Of a DNA stretch of 64,000 bases, positions 15,885 to 25,511 are shown piece after piece. Position numbers and translations under genes: made by a program. The stretch covers positions 2,356,001 to 2,420,000 of the forward strand of contig CAVWSB010000011.1 in the NCBI GenBank assembly GCA_963757565.1. Direction: 5' to 3'. The notes beneath the pieces are model-generated. The model saw only the letters and a program-made list of their open reading frames with translations. It searched no databases and was not told the origin of the DNA. Position 1 is the stretch's first letter; each line of letters opens with the position of its first letter. Origin of the DNA: PALSA-894 sp963757565. GTDB taxonomy: Bacteria; Pseudomonadota; Alphaproteobacteria; Rhizobiales; Xanthobacteraceae.

Positions 15885-18014
15885 CTAGTTAATGTAATTA
15901 ACGATGCTGAGCTGGTAGAGCGACGCCGTCGCCTGCAGGGAAGCCTGCAATTGGGTTTGTAGCGCAAGGATTTGCGATGCGACCTGATCGGGGTTGGCCT
16001 GCTCTACGCCCTGCAGAAGATCGGTAAGTGTCGCGGACCGTTGTTGCTGGCTCGCTTTTGCCGTCGACATGGTCGACTGCGCAAAGGCCAGCTCCGATTG
16101 GATATCCGAAATCTGCTGCTGACCATTTGACGGCGCGAGTGCAGCGCTGACGCGCTGATTGACTGCGGCGAATCGGTTCGCCGCATTCGGATCGCTCGCC
16201 GAATAGGTCATCGAGGCATAGACCGCGATGCTCTTGATCGTGTTGGTGAGCGCCTGCTCGTTGGCGCGGGCGCCGTAGGAAACCGTTAACGAATTGTCGA
16301 TTTGCGCCACCGCCGTGCCGCGTGCCGGATCCGTCCCGGTTTCACCGGTGTACCAGGCAATGGTGTTGGCGGATGTCCCGGCGACAAGACCAGTCGCCGT
16401 ATCATAGGGAGGCCCGGCGACCCGCATCGCCGGTGGTCCGTCGAAGAAATCATTGCCCGCCGCCACGGCGGAGGCTGCACTGAGCGCCGTTGACGCGAGG
16501 GTGCCGACGCCCGTCGTCAATGCCGCCTGAAAATTGGCGGCCGTCGCAGCCGGCGTGGCCCCGATGGTGAATTGGCCGGCTACCGGCGGAGAATTTGTGG
16601 TGGCGGTCAGCGTCAGGGTCTCGTTCGATCCGTCCGGCAGAGTGAATTCGATCGAGGCTGCCTGACCCGCTGTTGGCTGGGACTGGAAGTTGACAGATAC
16701 CGCAGCCGGTGTTCCGGCGGGGCCGGAGACTGTCGCGCCGGCGAGCGTGCTGGAAATCGCGGTCAGCTTGAAGCCGAATGGGCTTCCGGCCATGTCCTCG
16801 GAGAGACCGACAGCATTGGCTGGTGCGGCGGTTGTCGCCGCAAGCCCGAATGCAGCGGGAGACGCGGTTCCGCTAACCGCAATCGCATCGTTGCTGTTTG
16901 AGCCGGCGATCGAGATGTTGCCATTGGCAAGGCTCACCGACGCGGTGCCGCCGCTGAGCGTTCCCAGCGCGGTGTTCAACTCAGCAAGGGTCGAGACTTC
17001 GGGCGGGACCGCGCTCTCATTTGTGCCGAACGTAACGGTCAAAGGGGGATTGCCGCCGATCGCGATCGTCAGCGTTTGTCCGGCCGTCACCGCACCCTGC
17101 GTCAGCAGGTTGGTCGGGTTGGCGGGTCCGGCGGAGACACCGAATTCGCCGAGCAGCGAGCCAGTGCTGCCGGTCAGATCGATCGACGTGTCGTCATCGG
17201 CCTGCGTGAGCGTGAGGTTTCCCCCGGGCGCCGTGGCGGTCACGCCGGTCGCGGCCACAACGCCGGGCGCATTGATCGCCGCGAGCACAGCCGCGACGTC
17301 GGCTCCCGCCGGGATCGTCACGTTCGTGCCGTTGATCGTCAGCATCCCGCCAGCCGACGTGTAGGGCGTGCTCAGATCCTGACTGCCCGTCACGGTCGCG
17401 ACCGCGTCCGGTGAGATCGTCGCGCCGGTGCCGTTTAGCGCCGCTGCACCCGACGTCACCGGCGCAACCACCAGCCGGCCGAGCCCATTGGCGCCGACGT
17501 CTGCCTGGTTGCGCTGCGCCAACACCTGGTTGAAGCCAGCATGTGTCGCGTCGCCGTTGAGAATATGATCGACCGTGTCGACCGCCGGCTGATTGGTGGC
17601 GCGCCCGGAGAACAGATAGCGGTCGCCGGACTGGGTGTTGAGAAGCGACAGAATTTGATCGAGTTGTCCGACCGCCGAACGTTGCGTCGCCGTCTGACCG
17701 CTCGAGTTGACCGTGAATGCGGCCGTCTGCGCCGCGCCCCTGACGCCGGTGGCGAGGCTCGAAATTCCGGTCAGCGCGTTCTGCGCCAGGTCGATCCGTA
17801 CACCGACATTGGTCGCCGCGTCGGCGTACCCGCTGATCAGGTTGAGCTGATTGCGGAGGCTGACAGTCAGGCCGCGATTGGTCCCGAGCCCGGCGTAAGT
17901 GGTCGACTTCTGCCCCGTGCCGAGCTGACGCTGCAGATCGTCGAGCTGCGCACGCGTGTCCGCGATCGACTGCACCAGCAGCGAGGAACGGTTCGTGATT
18001 CCACCGACGCTCAT
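15885..18014 (-). CDS. flgL: Flagellar hook-filament junction protein FlgL, enlarged
   Basis: The flagellin-like N-terminus (VQSIADTRAQLDDLQRQLGT, residues 15-34; DRYLFSGRATNQPAVD) and C-terminal helices (DIQSELAFAQSTMSTAKASQ, then DQVASQILALQTQLQASLQA) identify FlgL. It is 709 residues, about twice the usual length. The extra material includes a beta-rich insert at about residues 200-392 with a Flagellin_IN-like motif (MLTINGTNVTIPAGADV) and a stretch closely matching one in FlgE (PTNLLTQ, VSTLAELNTALGT). It starts 7 bases after the flgK stop, in the flgE-flgK-flgL operon. FlgL joins FlgK to the first flagellin ring. Confidence 0.92.
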   Translation of the reverse strand: MSVGGITNRSSLLVQSIADTRAQLDDLQRQLGTGQKSTTYAGLGTNRGLTVSLRNQLNLISGYADAATNVGVRIDLAQNALTGISSLATGVRGAAQTAAFTVNSSGQTATQRSAVGQLDQILSLLNTQSGDRYLFSGRATNQPAVDTVDHILNGDATHAGFNQVLAQRNQADVGANGLGRLVVAPVTSGAAALNGTGATISPDAVATVTGSQDLSTPYTSAGGMLTINGTNVTIPAGADVAAVLAAINAPGVVAATGVTATAPGGNLTLTQADDDTSIDLTGSTGSLLGEFGVSAGPANPTNLLTQGAVTAGQTLTIAIGGNPPLTVTFGTNESAVPPEVSTLAELNTALGTLSGGTASVSLANGNISIAGSNSNDAIAVSGTASPAAFGLAATTAAPANAVGLSEDMAGSPFGFKLTAISSTLAGATVSGPAGTPAAVSVNFQSQPTAGQAASIEFTLPDGSNETLTLTATTNSPPVAGQFTIGATPAATAANFQAALTTGVGTLASTALSAASAVAAGNDFFDGPPAMRVAGPPYDTATGLVAGTSANTIAWYTGETGTDPARGTAVAQIDNSLTVSYGARANEQALTNTIKSIAVYASMTYSASDPNAANRFAAVNQRVSAALAPSNGQQQISDIQSELAFAQSTMSTAKASQQQRSATLTDLLQGVEQANPDQVASQILALQTQLQASLQATASLYQLSIVNYIN

Positions 18015-18021
18015 CTCCGCC

Positions 18022-19890
18022 TCACATCTGCAGCAGCATGTTGATCATGTCTTTGATCGTCGTCAGAACGCGCGCATTCGCGCCGTATGCGGTCTGTAGC
18101 TGGAGCAAATTCGCCATCTCCTCGTCGATGCTCACGCCAGACACCGAGTTGAATTTCTGTTGCAGCGAATTGACCACGACCTGCTGACCCTGATTCAGGC
18201 TGTCGGCGTTCGACGCATCCTGCCCTTGCTGGCTCAGCACCTGCTGCATGTAGGATGACAGCGTGCCGCTGAATGGGGCGGACTGCGTTCCGACACCGGC
18301 CCGCGGCGAAAAGTCGAGCACGCTGTTGGTCAGCTGGTTGAGAATGAAATTCGGCCGCGTCGCGTCGCCCGTCGCGGTCAGTGGCGAAGTCTGGAACACG
18401 ACCATTCGCGTTGGATCGGCAAGCAGCGCCGGATTGATCGCGATCCTTCCCGCATAACCGAGACTTTGCGCGCCGTTACCCGAAATGGCGCCCGTGTATG
18501 GAACCGTGCTGTCGACGAAGAACGGCAATTCGCCGGAGCCAGCCGTCAGCGAGGTCATGGTGCTGGTGGCCGAAACGGAGTTCACGTTGATCTGCCCGCC
18601 CGCGCCATCGTCGAGGACGCGCAGTGTCGTTCCGGTGGGGTTTGAAAACTTGATGCCGGTCGAACCGACCGCCACGTTGATTTGCCCAAGAACAGAAGCC
18701 ATGCCACCGGAGAAATCCACGCCGACGACACGATCGTTCGGATCCGACGTCGCGGTCGCCGGCAGGGGCAGCGCCTTCGGGTCGTCGACCCGCATGACGG
18801 TGATGGTGCGCTGCGTGCCGCCGCCATCCGTGTAATTGATCTTGACCGTATTGCCCGCCTGCAGCCCGCCGACATCGACGTCGAATCCGGTCTGCCCATT
18901 GCTGGTGACCGCAGTGCCGCCAACGGTGCGGTCGGATAGCGCGCTCGACATCGCACCCGCGATCTGATCGATCTGCGCCTGCGCGGCCGGCAGGATCTGA
19001 TCGCGCATCTGGAGCAGCGCGGCAAGCGTGCCGGACTTGATGTCGCCGTTTGCAATGAGATCCGTGCCGCCCCCCGGCCCGGCGGCGATCGAGATCGTGC
19101 CAACGCTGCGCTTTGTCGGGTCGGCACTCCATTGCGACTCCGCACTGAGCGAGCCCTTGGCGTCGAATTGCATCGTGACGGCGGTATCGCCGACAAGCTG
19201 GGTGCCGGTGCCGGTATAGATGTTGACCTTGTTGTTGTCGGTCGGCACGACCTTGATGTTGATCAGCTGCGAAAGCTGGTCGATATAGGAATCGCGCTTG
19301 TCCTGCAGCGAGGCCGTCGTCGCGTCCTGCGCCGTCATCAAGCCGAGCTGGCCGTTGAGCGCCGCGATCTGCTGCATCGCGTCGTTCGCCTGCTTCACGG
19401 TGTCGGAAAGCTGGAGTTCGGTCTGGCTGCGCAGCGTCTGGATGTCGGCGGTCATCCCGTTCAGGGATTGCGCGAGTTGCTGACCGGCCGATAGCACGCC
19501 GTAGCGCGCCGAATTCGAATCCGGCGATGTCGAAAGCGACTGTGCGGCCGCGGTGAAGTTGTTGAACACCGTCGCGAGTGCATTGTCCGCGCCCGGTTGA
19601 CCGAAAATTCCTTGCAGCCGTCCGTAGTAGTCGGACAGGGTGCTGGCATAATTGCCGCCGGAATTTTCCGTGCGCAACTGGTTCTGCAGATAGGAATCGA
19701 GCGCGCGATTGACCGCGGAGAGCCGCACGCCGATGTTGATGTCGCCGGACGACGTCGCAACCTGCGAGACCGTCTTCTTCACATAGCCAGGCGTCTCGGC
19801 GTTCGCGATGTTGCCCGAGACGACCGACAGCGCGGCCTGCGTGACGCGAAGCCCCGAAACCGCTGAGTTGAGCGCCTGACCGAGCCCCAT
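18022..19890 (-). CDS. flgK: Flagellar hook-associated protein FlgK
   Basis: FlgK (622 aa) is the first hook-filament junction protein. The N-terminus MGLGQALNSAVSGLRVTQAA, with SGNIANAETPGYVKKT, is diagnostic. The long central coiled-coil (QQLAQSLNGMTADIQTLRSQ) and the C-terminal helix SIDEEMANLLQLQTAYGANA, then RVLTTIKDMINMLLQM, are intact. Length is in the normal range and, unlike its neighbours FlgE and FlgL, no shared insertion module is seen. It lies 27 bases downstream of flgE. Confidence 0.96.
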   Translation of the reverse strand: MGLGQALNSAVSGLRVTQAALSVVSGNIANAETPGYVKKTVSQVATSSGDINIGVRLSAVNRALDSYLQNQLRTENSGGNYASTLSDYYGRLQGIFGQPGADNALATVFNNFTAAAQSLSTSPDSNSARYGVLSAGQQLAQSLNGMTADIQTLRSQTELQLSDTVKQANDAMQQIAALNGQLGLMTAQDATTASLQDKRDSYIDQLSQLINIKVVPTDNNKVNIYTGTGTQLVGDTAVTMQFDAKGSLSAESQWSADPTKRSVGTISIAAGPGGGTDLIANGDIKSGTLAALLQMRDQILPAAQAQIDQIAGAMSSALSDRTVGGTAVTSNGQTGFDVDVGGLQAGNTVKINYTDGGGTQRTITVMRVDDPKALPLPATATSDPNDRVVGVDFSGGMASVLGQINVAVGSTGIKFSNPTGTTLRVLDDGAGGQINVNSVSATSTMTSLTAGSGELPFFVDSTVPYTGAISGNGAQSLGYAGRIAINPALLADPTRMVVFQTSPLTATGDATRPNFILNQLTNSVLDFSPRAGVGTQSAPFSGTLSSYMQQVLSQQGQDASNADSLNQGQQVVVNSLQQKFNSVSGVSIDEEMANLLQLQTAYGANARVLTTIKDMINMLLQM

Positions 19891-19917
19891 GTCCTAATGC
19901 CGTTCGCCGTCGCGCCG

Positions 19918-22252
19918 CTAACGCAGCATGTTCAACACGTCCTGCACCATCTGATTGGAGGTGGTGACGACGCGGGTGTTGGCCGAATAGGCCTGCTGCG
20001 TGACGATCAGCTTGGTGAACTCGTCCGCAATGTCGACGTTGGAACCCTCGAGCGACGAACCGACAATCTTGCCGGGCGCTCCGAGGATGGCCGGACCGGA
20101 ATTCGTCGGTGACCGCGAAGGCGCCGCCATCGAGGCGCTTGAGCTGGTTCGGACCGTTGAAATTCGCGAGCGTCACTTCCGCCAGATCGAGCGTGCGGCC
20201 GTTGGAATAGGTGCCGACAACACGGCCCTTGTCGCTGATCGTGATCGACTGCAGCGAACCAGCCGGGAAGCCGTCCTGCTGCACGAGATTGACCTGCGCG
20301 ACGCCGTTGGTATCGGCGAACTGCGTCAGACCGCCGGAGCCGTGCACGATCTGGATGGTGCCGAGCGACACGCCGTCGATCGTGACATTGTTGAGCGTGG
20401 TATTCGCGATCAGCGGGTTCATCTGCCCGTTCGGATCGAACGAGTAGTTGACGCCAGCATTCTGCCAGGCGACCTGCGAGCCGGTCGCATTGCTGTTGGT
20501 CTGGTAGAACAGGTTCCAGGTGTCTGTGTGGCCCGCGCCAAGGGTGGCGCTGTCCACCTTGCCCCAGCGCAATTGCACGTTCACCGGCGATCCCGATTGA
20601 TCGTAGGCGGTGATCGCCCCACCACCGATCGACTCGCTGATGAACGCCGACGAATCCATGCCCAGCACCTGCTGGTTCGACGGCAGGCCGGTGAGCGTAT
20701 GCAGGCCGAAATTCGCCGCCGTGGCCGTGCCCGTGACTTGGACGGTGTCGGTCAGGGCGTTCGCCTGGATTTTCACATTGCCTGTCAGGGTATCGACACT
20801 CGCCGAGCCGCCGGAAATGGTGCCGAGCGCGGTTTGCAGTTCCGCCAGGGTGGAAACTTCGCCGACGCCGGTGCCGAAAACGATGTTCAGAGCCGGGTTC
20901 GATCCGATCTGGACCGTCATCGTCTGGCCCTGCGAGGCCGCGCTCTGCGTCAGCAGATTGGTCGGATCGACCGTGCCGACGGAAATGCCCAACTCGCTCA
21001 CCAGATTGGGTGACGTGCTCCCGATGGCGATCGCCTGGTCGGCGGACGTGCTTGCAAGCACCAGATGGCCGGTGCCGTCGAAGGTCGCCGCGGACATGCC
21101 GGTTGGGAGCGAACCGGCCGCGCTGAGGCGATTGCCAGTCGCAAAGCCGATCGAGGTCAGTGTGGTCGAGTTGCCGGCCAGCGTCACCGGATCCGCGAGC
21201 GCCGAATTAAGAACGACCTGTCCGCCGATCACCGAAGCAGAGACACCGTCCGTGCCGCCCGCGACGCCGGTGAGCACTGCATTGATCTTGCTGACCACCT
21301 GAGCGGCCGTGTCGGACGCCGAAATCGTGCCGACCGAGACGGCTGCGCCGCCGTTGAGACCAGCAGCCTGAATGGTGATTGCGGCCGGCGCCCCACCGAC
21401 CGTGCTGCCTGCAGCGGTAAAGCCGCCCGTTCCTGTCACATTCACCGGCGCATTGATCGCCGCCAAGATCTGCGCATGCGACATCCCGGTGACCAGATTC
21501 ACGGTCTGGCCGTTGATCGTGAACGCGCCGCTGTTCACCAGCGAGGCGGGTACGATCTGCGTCCCGGTCAGTGACGCGTTGGCGTCTGGCGAAAGCGTGG
21601 CGCCAAATCCCGTAAGCTTCGCGGGCGCCGGCGAACCTGCGACCGGATTGGCCGAAAAGGTCTTCGGGTCGATCAGTTCCGATCCGGGAACGTTCGCGTC
21701 ATGCGCGGTCGTCAGCGGGTAGCTCGCGAGGTTGGCGCGATATTGAATCTGGGTGGTCGGCTGAGCCGGCAGGAAGTCGTTCTGGAACTTCAGCAGTTGC
21801 GGCACGCTGCCGGTGAGATTGCCCGTGGTACCGTCGACCGGAATTCCCATCAGGTAATAGCCGGCGCCGTTGATGAGATATCCGTCCTTGTTTGTCTGGA
21901 AATCGCCGCGCCGCGTGTAGAGGTCGCTGCCGTCGAAGGTGGGGCGCCCGTCGGTGAAATTGGAGGGCTTCTGCACGACGAAGAAGCCGTCGCCGTTGAT
22001 CGCCATGAAAGTGCCGATCGAAGCGGACTGGAAATCGCCCTGCACCGTAATGGTCGAACGCGCCATAGCAGTGACGGTGCCGGAGAGCTGCTTTGACGGC
22101 GGGTTGTCCGGAATCAGATCTTCGAAGCTCGTGTCCTCCCGCTTGAACGCGGTGGTTTGCGAGTTCGCGATGTTGCCCGAGATGTTCTCGAGCGCGAACG
22201 ACTGCGCCTTTAATCCCGTCACCGCCGTGGTGAGAGCGCCGAAGATACCCAT
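19918..22252 (-). CDS. flgE: Flagellar hook protein FlgE, enlarged (frameshifted near C-terminus)
   Basis: FlgE builds the hook. N-terminal MGIFGALTTAVTGLKAQSFA, NISGNIANSQTTAFKRED (residues 23-40) and MAINGDGFFVVQKPSNF are diagnostic. The frame breaks at about 20105-20115 after GGAFAVTD; the C-terminus (NSGPAILGAPGKIVGSSLEG, EFTKLIVTQQAYSANTRVV, QMVQDVLNMLR) continues one base over and stops at 19918. Corrected length is about 777 aa, against roughly 400-450 in most FlgE. The excess lies at about residues 219-520, an insert carrying Flagellin_IN-like motifs and a segment shared with FlgL. A sigma-54 promoter lies 70 bases upstream. Confidence 0.92.
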
Positions 22253-22321
22253 GACCGTCCTCCGTCCGATGCGCGTCACGCGCAGTGCGGCAATACAGGC
22301 CGCACGATCGGGCAAGGTCAT

Positions 22322-22337
22322 CGCAAGGCGCGTGCCA
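22322..22337 (-). promoter_or_regulatory. Sigma-54 promoter of the flgE-flgK-flgL operon
   Basis: On the minus strand the sequence reads TGGCACGCGCCTTGCG, a full match to TGGCACG-N4-TTGC. It is 70 bases upstream of the flgE ATG. This is the best of the three RpoN promoters in the window. Confidence 0.75.
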
Positions 22338-22455
22338 CGCGAGTACCGGAGTCGGATCAACGAGTTAGGGTTCGCGCCCACCGGCGGCGGCAGGCGCGGA
22401 ATTGCCGGGTGCGGCAGGATTTGCCGGGCGATCTCGGCCGCGCGACCGAGTTGGT

Positions 22456-22962
22456 CTACGCCGGACCGCCGGATGCGGCGGGCATGAACTTCATCGCGAT
22501 ACCGTTCATGCAGTAGCGCAGGCCGGTCGGCTGCGGACCGTCGTCGAACACGTGCCCGAGGTGTCCGCCACAGCGGCGGCAATGCACTTCGGTGCGCTTC
22601 ATGAGGAACGAGGTATCGGTGCTCTCTCCGACCGCATTCGCGAGCGGCCGATAGAAACTCGGCCAGCCGGTGCCGCTCTCAAATTTCGTCTCCGAGGCAA
22701 ACAGCGGCAGCTCGCAGCCGGAGCAGGCGAATGTACCCTTGCGCTTTTCCTTGTTAAGCGGGCTGGTGCCGGCGCGTTCGGTGCCATGATTTCGCAGCAC
22801 GTCGTATTGCGCGGGGCTGAGAAGGCGGCGCCACTCCGCGTCACTTTTTTCGATTTCGAATTTGTCCGCGGGCGCCGCGTCGCTCGACGAGCCCCACTTG
22901 AAAACAGAAAACATCGCTACTGCTCCCGCCGTTCCGAGCAACATTGTGCGCCGATTCATCAT
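22456..22962 (-). CDS. msrB: Exported peptide-methionine (R)-S-oxide reductase MsrB
   Basis: MsrB reduces the R epimer of methionine sulfoxide in proteins. The N-terminus MMNRRTMLLGTAGAVAMFSV is a twin-arginine signal, so the enzyme should act in the periplasm. Zinc-binding CSGC and CRRC pairs and the catalytic-Cys motif LRYCMNGIAMKF are present, with GTGWPSFYRP between them. The ATG at 22962 follows AAGGA and overlaps the msrA stop. Length (168 aa including signal) is normal. Confidence 0.94.
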   Translation of the reverse strand: MMNRRTMLLGTAGAVAMFSVFKWGSSSDAAPADKFEIEKSDAEWRRLLSPAQYDVLRNHGTERAGTSPLNKEKRKGTFACSGCELPLFASETKFESGTGWPSFYRPLANAVGESTDTSFLMKRTEVHCRRCGGHLGHVFDDGPQPTGLRYCMNGIAMKFMPAASGGPA

Positions 22963-23561
22963 GACGATTCCTTCTTGCCCCACAGTTGCTCGATGCGCTG
23001 ATCGCGCCCGCAATTCCAGCGGTAGAATTTGTAGCGCGCCTCGTTTTTCTTGTAATAATCCTGGTGATAGTCCTCGGCCTTGTAGAACGGTCCTGCCTGG
23101 ACGATCTGGGTGTAAACTGCGCGCGGTGCGAACTTCGCCTCGACCTTTTTCTTGCTTTCCTCGGCAAGCTTCTTCTCTTCGTCGGTGCGGTAGAAGATTG
23201 CTGTGCGATACTGGTCGCCACTATCGCAAAACTGCTTGTCCTTCACCAGCGGATCGATGCTGTGCCAGAACTTGTCGAGCAATTGGGCGTAGCTGACTTT
23301 GGCCGGGTCATAGCCAACCTCGACCGCTTCGGCATGACCGGTGCCACCGGCTGACACCTGATGATAGGTCGGGTTCGCGACGCTTCCGCCGGTGTAGCCG
23401 GAGGTCGTCGAAAGTACACCCGGCACCTTGTCGAAGTCGGCTTCCACGCACCAGAAGCAGCCACCCGCGAACGTCGCGGTGGCGGTGCTTGGCGCCTGTG
23501 CCGATGCACCGTTGATCGTGACCGCCAGCAGGCCGGCGGCAGCGAGCATTCTTCCGATCAT
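22959..23561 (-). CDS. msrA: Exported peptide-methionine (S)-S-oxide reductase MsrA
   Basis: MsrA reduces the S epimer of methionine sulfoxide. A Sec-type signal peptide (MIGRMLAAAGLLAVTINGAS) precedes the catalytic motif AGGCFWCVEADFDKVPGV; other conserved blocks are TSGYTGG, GTGHAEAVEV and YHQDYY. The start follows a strong GGGAGG site; longer in-frame starts reach 23717 but would bury the signal. It overlaps msrB, giving a two-gene periplasmic repair operon beside the flagellar block. Confidence 0.95.
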   Translation of the reverse strand: MIGRMLAAAGLLAVTINGASAQAPSTATATFAGGCFWCVEADFDKVPGVLSTTSGYTGGSVANPTYHQVSAGGTGHAEAVEVGYDPAKVSYAQLLDKFWHSIDPLVKDKQFCDSGDQYRTAIFYRTDEEKKLAEESKKKVEAKFAPRAVYTQIVQAGPFYKAEDYHQDYYKKNEARYKFYRWNCGRDQRIEQLWGKKESS

Positions 23562-23719
23562 GGATGCGAACCTCCCAGGTGACACGCCCTGTTGCTGACT
23601 CGGTATAACCGATTGGCGCGCAAATGGTTGGTCACTTGCACTCACAATCGCGCGAAAGCCAGGTGATTGCCTTGATCGGCCTGCCCGCCGTAGGGTGCGG
23701 CGCAACCTGGAACCCAAGC

Positions 23720-24565
23720 ATGCGTTTTGAAGGCACCAAAGCCTATGTGGCGACCGACGACCTGAAAGTCGCGGTGAATGCGGCGATCACGCTGGAGCGG
23801 CCGCTGCTGGTCAAAGGCGAGCCAGGCACGGGCAAAACGGTGCTGGCGCTGGAGATCGCCAAGGCGCTTTCGGCGCCGCTCATCGAGTGGCACGTGAAGT
23901 CCACCACCAAGGCGCAGCAGGGACTCTACGAATACGACGCGGTGTCGCGCCTGCGCGACAGCCAGCTCGGCGACGCACGCGTCGGCGACATCCGCAATTA
24001 CATCAAGCGTGGAAAGCTGTGGGATTCGTTCGTCGCCGACGAGCGGCCGGTGCTGCTGATCGACGAGATCGACAAGGCCGACATCGAATTCCCCAACGAC
24101 CTGCTGCAGGAACTCGATCGGATGGAGTTCTTTGTCTACGAGACGAGCGAGACCATCAAGGCGCGTCGGCGACCGGTCGTCATCATCACCTCGAACAATG
24201 AGAAGGAATTACCCGACGCGTTCCTGCGCCGCTGCTTCTTCCACTACATCCGCTTTCCCGACCCGGACACGATGAGCGCGATCATCGACGTGCATTTTCC
24301 CGGAATCAAGCAGCGCCTCGTCGCCGAGGCACTGAAGCTGTTCTACGAAATCCGCGAGGTGCCGGGGCTGAAGAAGAAACCCTCGACCTCCGAGCTGCTC
24401 GACTGGCTCAAGCTGTTGATGGTCGAGGACATCGGACCGGAGACCTTGCGCGAGCGCGATCCGAAGAAGCTGATCCCGCCGCTGCACGGCGCGCTGATCA
24501 AGAACGAGCAGGATGTGCACCTGTTCGAGCGGCTAGCGTTCATGGCGCGGAGGGACGGCCGCTAA
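23720..24565 (+). CDS. MoxR-family AAA+ ATPase
   Basis: This 281-residue AAA+ ATPase has Walker A GEPGTGKTVLALEIAKAL, Walker B VLLIDEIDKAD and sensor region IITSNNEKELPDAFLRRCFF. MoxR ATPases act as chaperones, often with a VWA-domain partner that matures metalloenzymes or envelope complexes. No VWA gene follows here; the next gene is convergent. The ATG at 23720 (MRFEGTKAYVATDDLKVAV) fits the family; upstream in-frame sequence is not conserved. The substrate is unknown. Confidence 0.9.
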   Translation: MRFEGTKAYVATDDLKVAVNAAITLERPLLVKGEPGTGKTVLALEIAKALSAPLIEWHVKSTTKAQQGLYEYDAVSRLRDSQLGDARVGDIRNYIKRGKLWDSFVADERPVLLIDEIDKADIEFPNDLLQELDRMEFFVYETSETIKARRRPVVIITSNNEKELPDAFLRRCFFHYIRFPDPDTMSAIIDVHFPGIKQRLVAEALKLFYEIREVPGLKKKPSTSELLDWLKLLMVEDIGPETLRERDPKKLIPPLHGALIKNEQDVHLFERLAFMARRDGR

Positions 24566-24592
24566 CGCCGCGTATGCATGGCGCGGTAAACT

Positions 24593-24637
24593 CCACTCGT
24601 TATCCCGCGTCTCGCTGCGCTCGCCCGGGATGACACC
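24593..24637. repeat. Rhizobial palindromic intergenic repeat
   Basis: ATCCCGCGTCTCGCTGCGCT followed by CGCCCGGGATGACA is a GC-rich imperfect palindrome of a kind scattered through Bradyrhizobium-like genomes (CATCCCGGGCGAGCGCAGCG on the other strand). It sits between the convergent moxR and hydrolase genes and may help terminate both. Confidence 0.55.
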
Positions 24638-24641
24638 AGCG

Positions 24642-25511
24642 TTATTCGTCCGCACTCACCCCAAGAAACATCCGGATTGCGTGAAGCACTTCGTCAGGCT
24701 TGTCGTGCTGCAGCCAGTGACCTGCGCCGGCAATCGTTTCGGCACGCGCATTCGGGAAGTAGCTTTCGAGATTCGTCGCCTTGGAGCTTTCGAGGAAGCT
24801 CTCCTCAGCCAGTAGCAAGAGCGTCGGGCAGGTGATGCGCGACCAGAGCGACACGTGATCCTCCGGCGACAGGCGGTGCGGCCCCCTCGCCCGCTGGTAT
24901 TGATCGAACTTCCAGCTGTAGGTGCCGTCGTCGTTTCGCCGCACCCCATAGGTCGCAAGGTGCAGCGCGAGGTCGCCGGGCAATCGGGTGTTGCGCACGC
25001 GCATCTGCGCGGCCGCCTCCGCGATGGTGCGATATCGGCGTGGCCCGCGATCTTCCAGTTTGTCGAGCTGTCCGATCCATTTCGTCATGCGTTCGTGCGC
25101 CGGAGAGGTCTTGTCGCCCGGCATCACCACCACACCATCGAGCACGATGAGCGCCGAGACCTGATCCGGAAATGCCCCGGCATAGATGAGCCCGACCATC
25201 CCGCCCATCGAGTGACCGGCGATGATGACGCGCTCCGCTGCAAGACTCTTCACCAGCCGCGCCAGGTCGTAGACATATTCGGTCAGCGAATAGCTTCCGC
25301 CCTTCGCCCAGTCGGAATCGCCGTGTCCGCGCAGGTCCGGCGCCACGACATGGAAATGCTGTTGCAACGCGCGCGCCATTGCGTCCCAGCTGCGGCAATG
25401 ATCGCGTCCGCCGTGCACAAGCAGCAGCAGCGGCGCGTTCGGTTTGCCCCAGTCCGCATAATGCAGCCGCAGACCGTGCGACTGGTAGTAACGGCTTTCC
25501 GGACCCGTCAC
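24642..25511 (-). CDS. Alpha/beta hydrolase
   Basis: This 289-residue protein has an alpha/beta-hydrolase fold: HG oxyanion-loop motif LLLVHGGRDHCRSWD, nucleophile elbow IIAGHSMGGM (Ser near residue 97) and catalytic His in GAGHWLQHDKP. No signal peptide is seen. The start is GTG, overlapping the stop of the flavin oxidoreductase gene as GTGA, so it is the third gene of a coupled operon. The substrate is not evident; the operon suggests catabolism of an ester or lactone intermediate. Confidence 0.88.
   Translation of the reverse strand: MTGPESRYYQSHGLRLHYADWGKPNAPLLLLVHGGRDHCRSWDAMARALQQHFHVVAPDLRGHGDSDWAKGGSYSLTEYVYDLARLVKSLAAERVIIAGHSMGGMVGLIYAGAFPDQVSALIVLDGVVVMPGDKTSPAHERMTKWIGQLDKLEDRGPRRYRTIAEAAAQMRVRNTRLPGDLALHLATYGVRRNDDGTYSWKFDQYQRARGPHRLSPEDHVSLWSRITCPTLLLLAEESFLESSKATNLESYFPNARAETIAGAGHWLQHDKPDEVLHAIRMFLGVSADE

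Noticed and set aside
18476..22582. 1368-codon minus-strand frame covering flgE and part of flgK
   Set aside because: After about 20110 the frame translates FlgE and FlgK sequence out of frame; the real FlgE C-terminus and FlgK lie in other frames.
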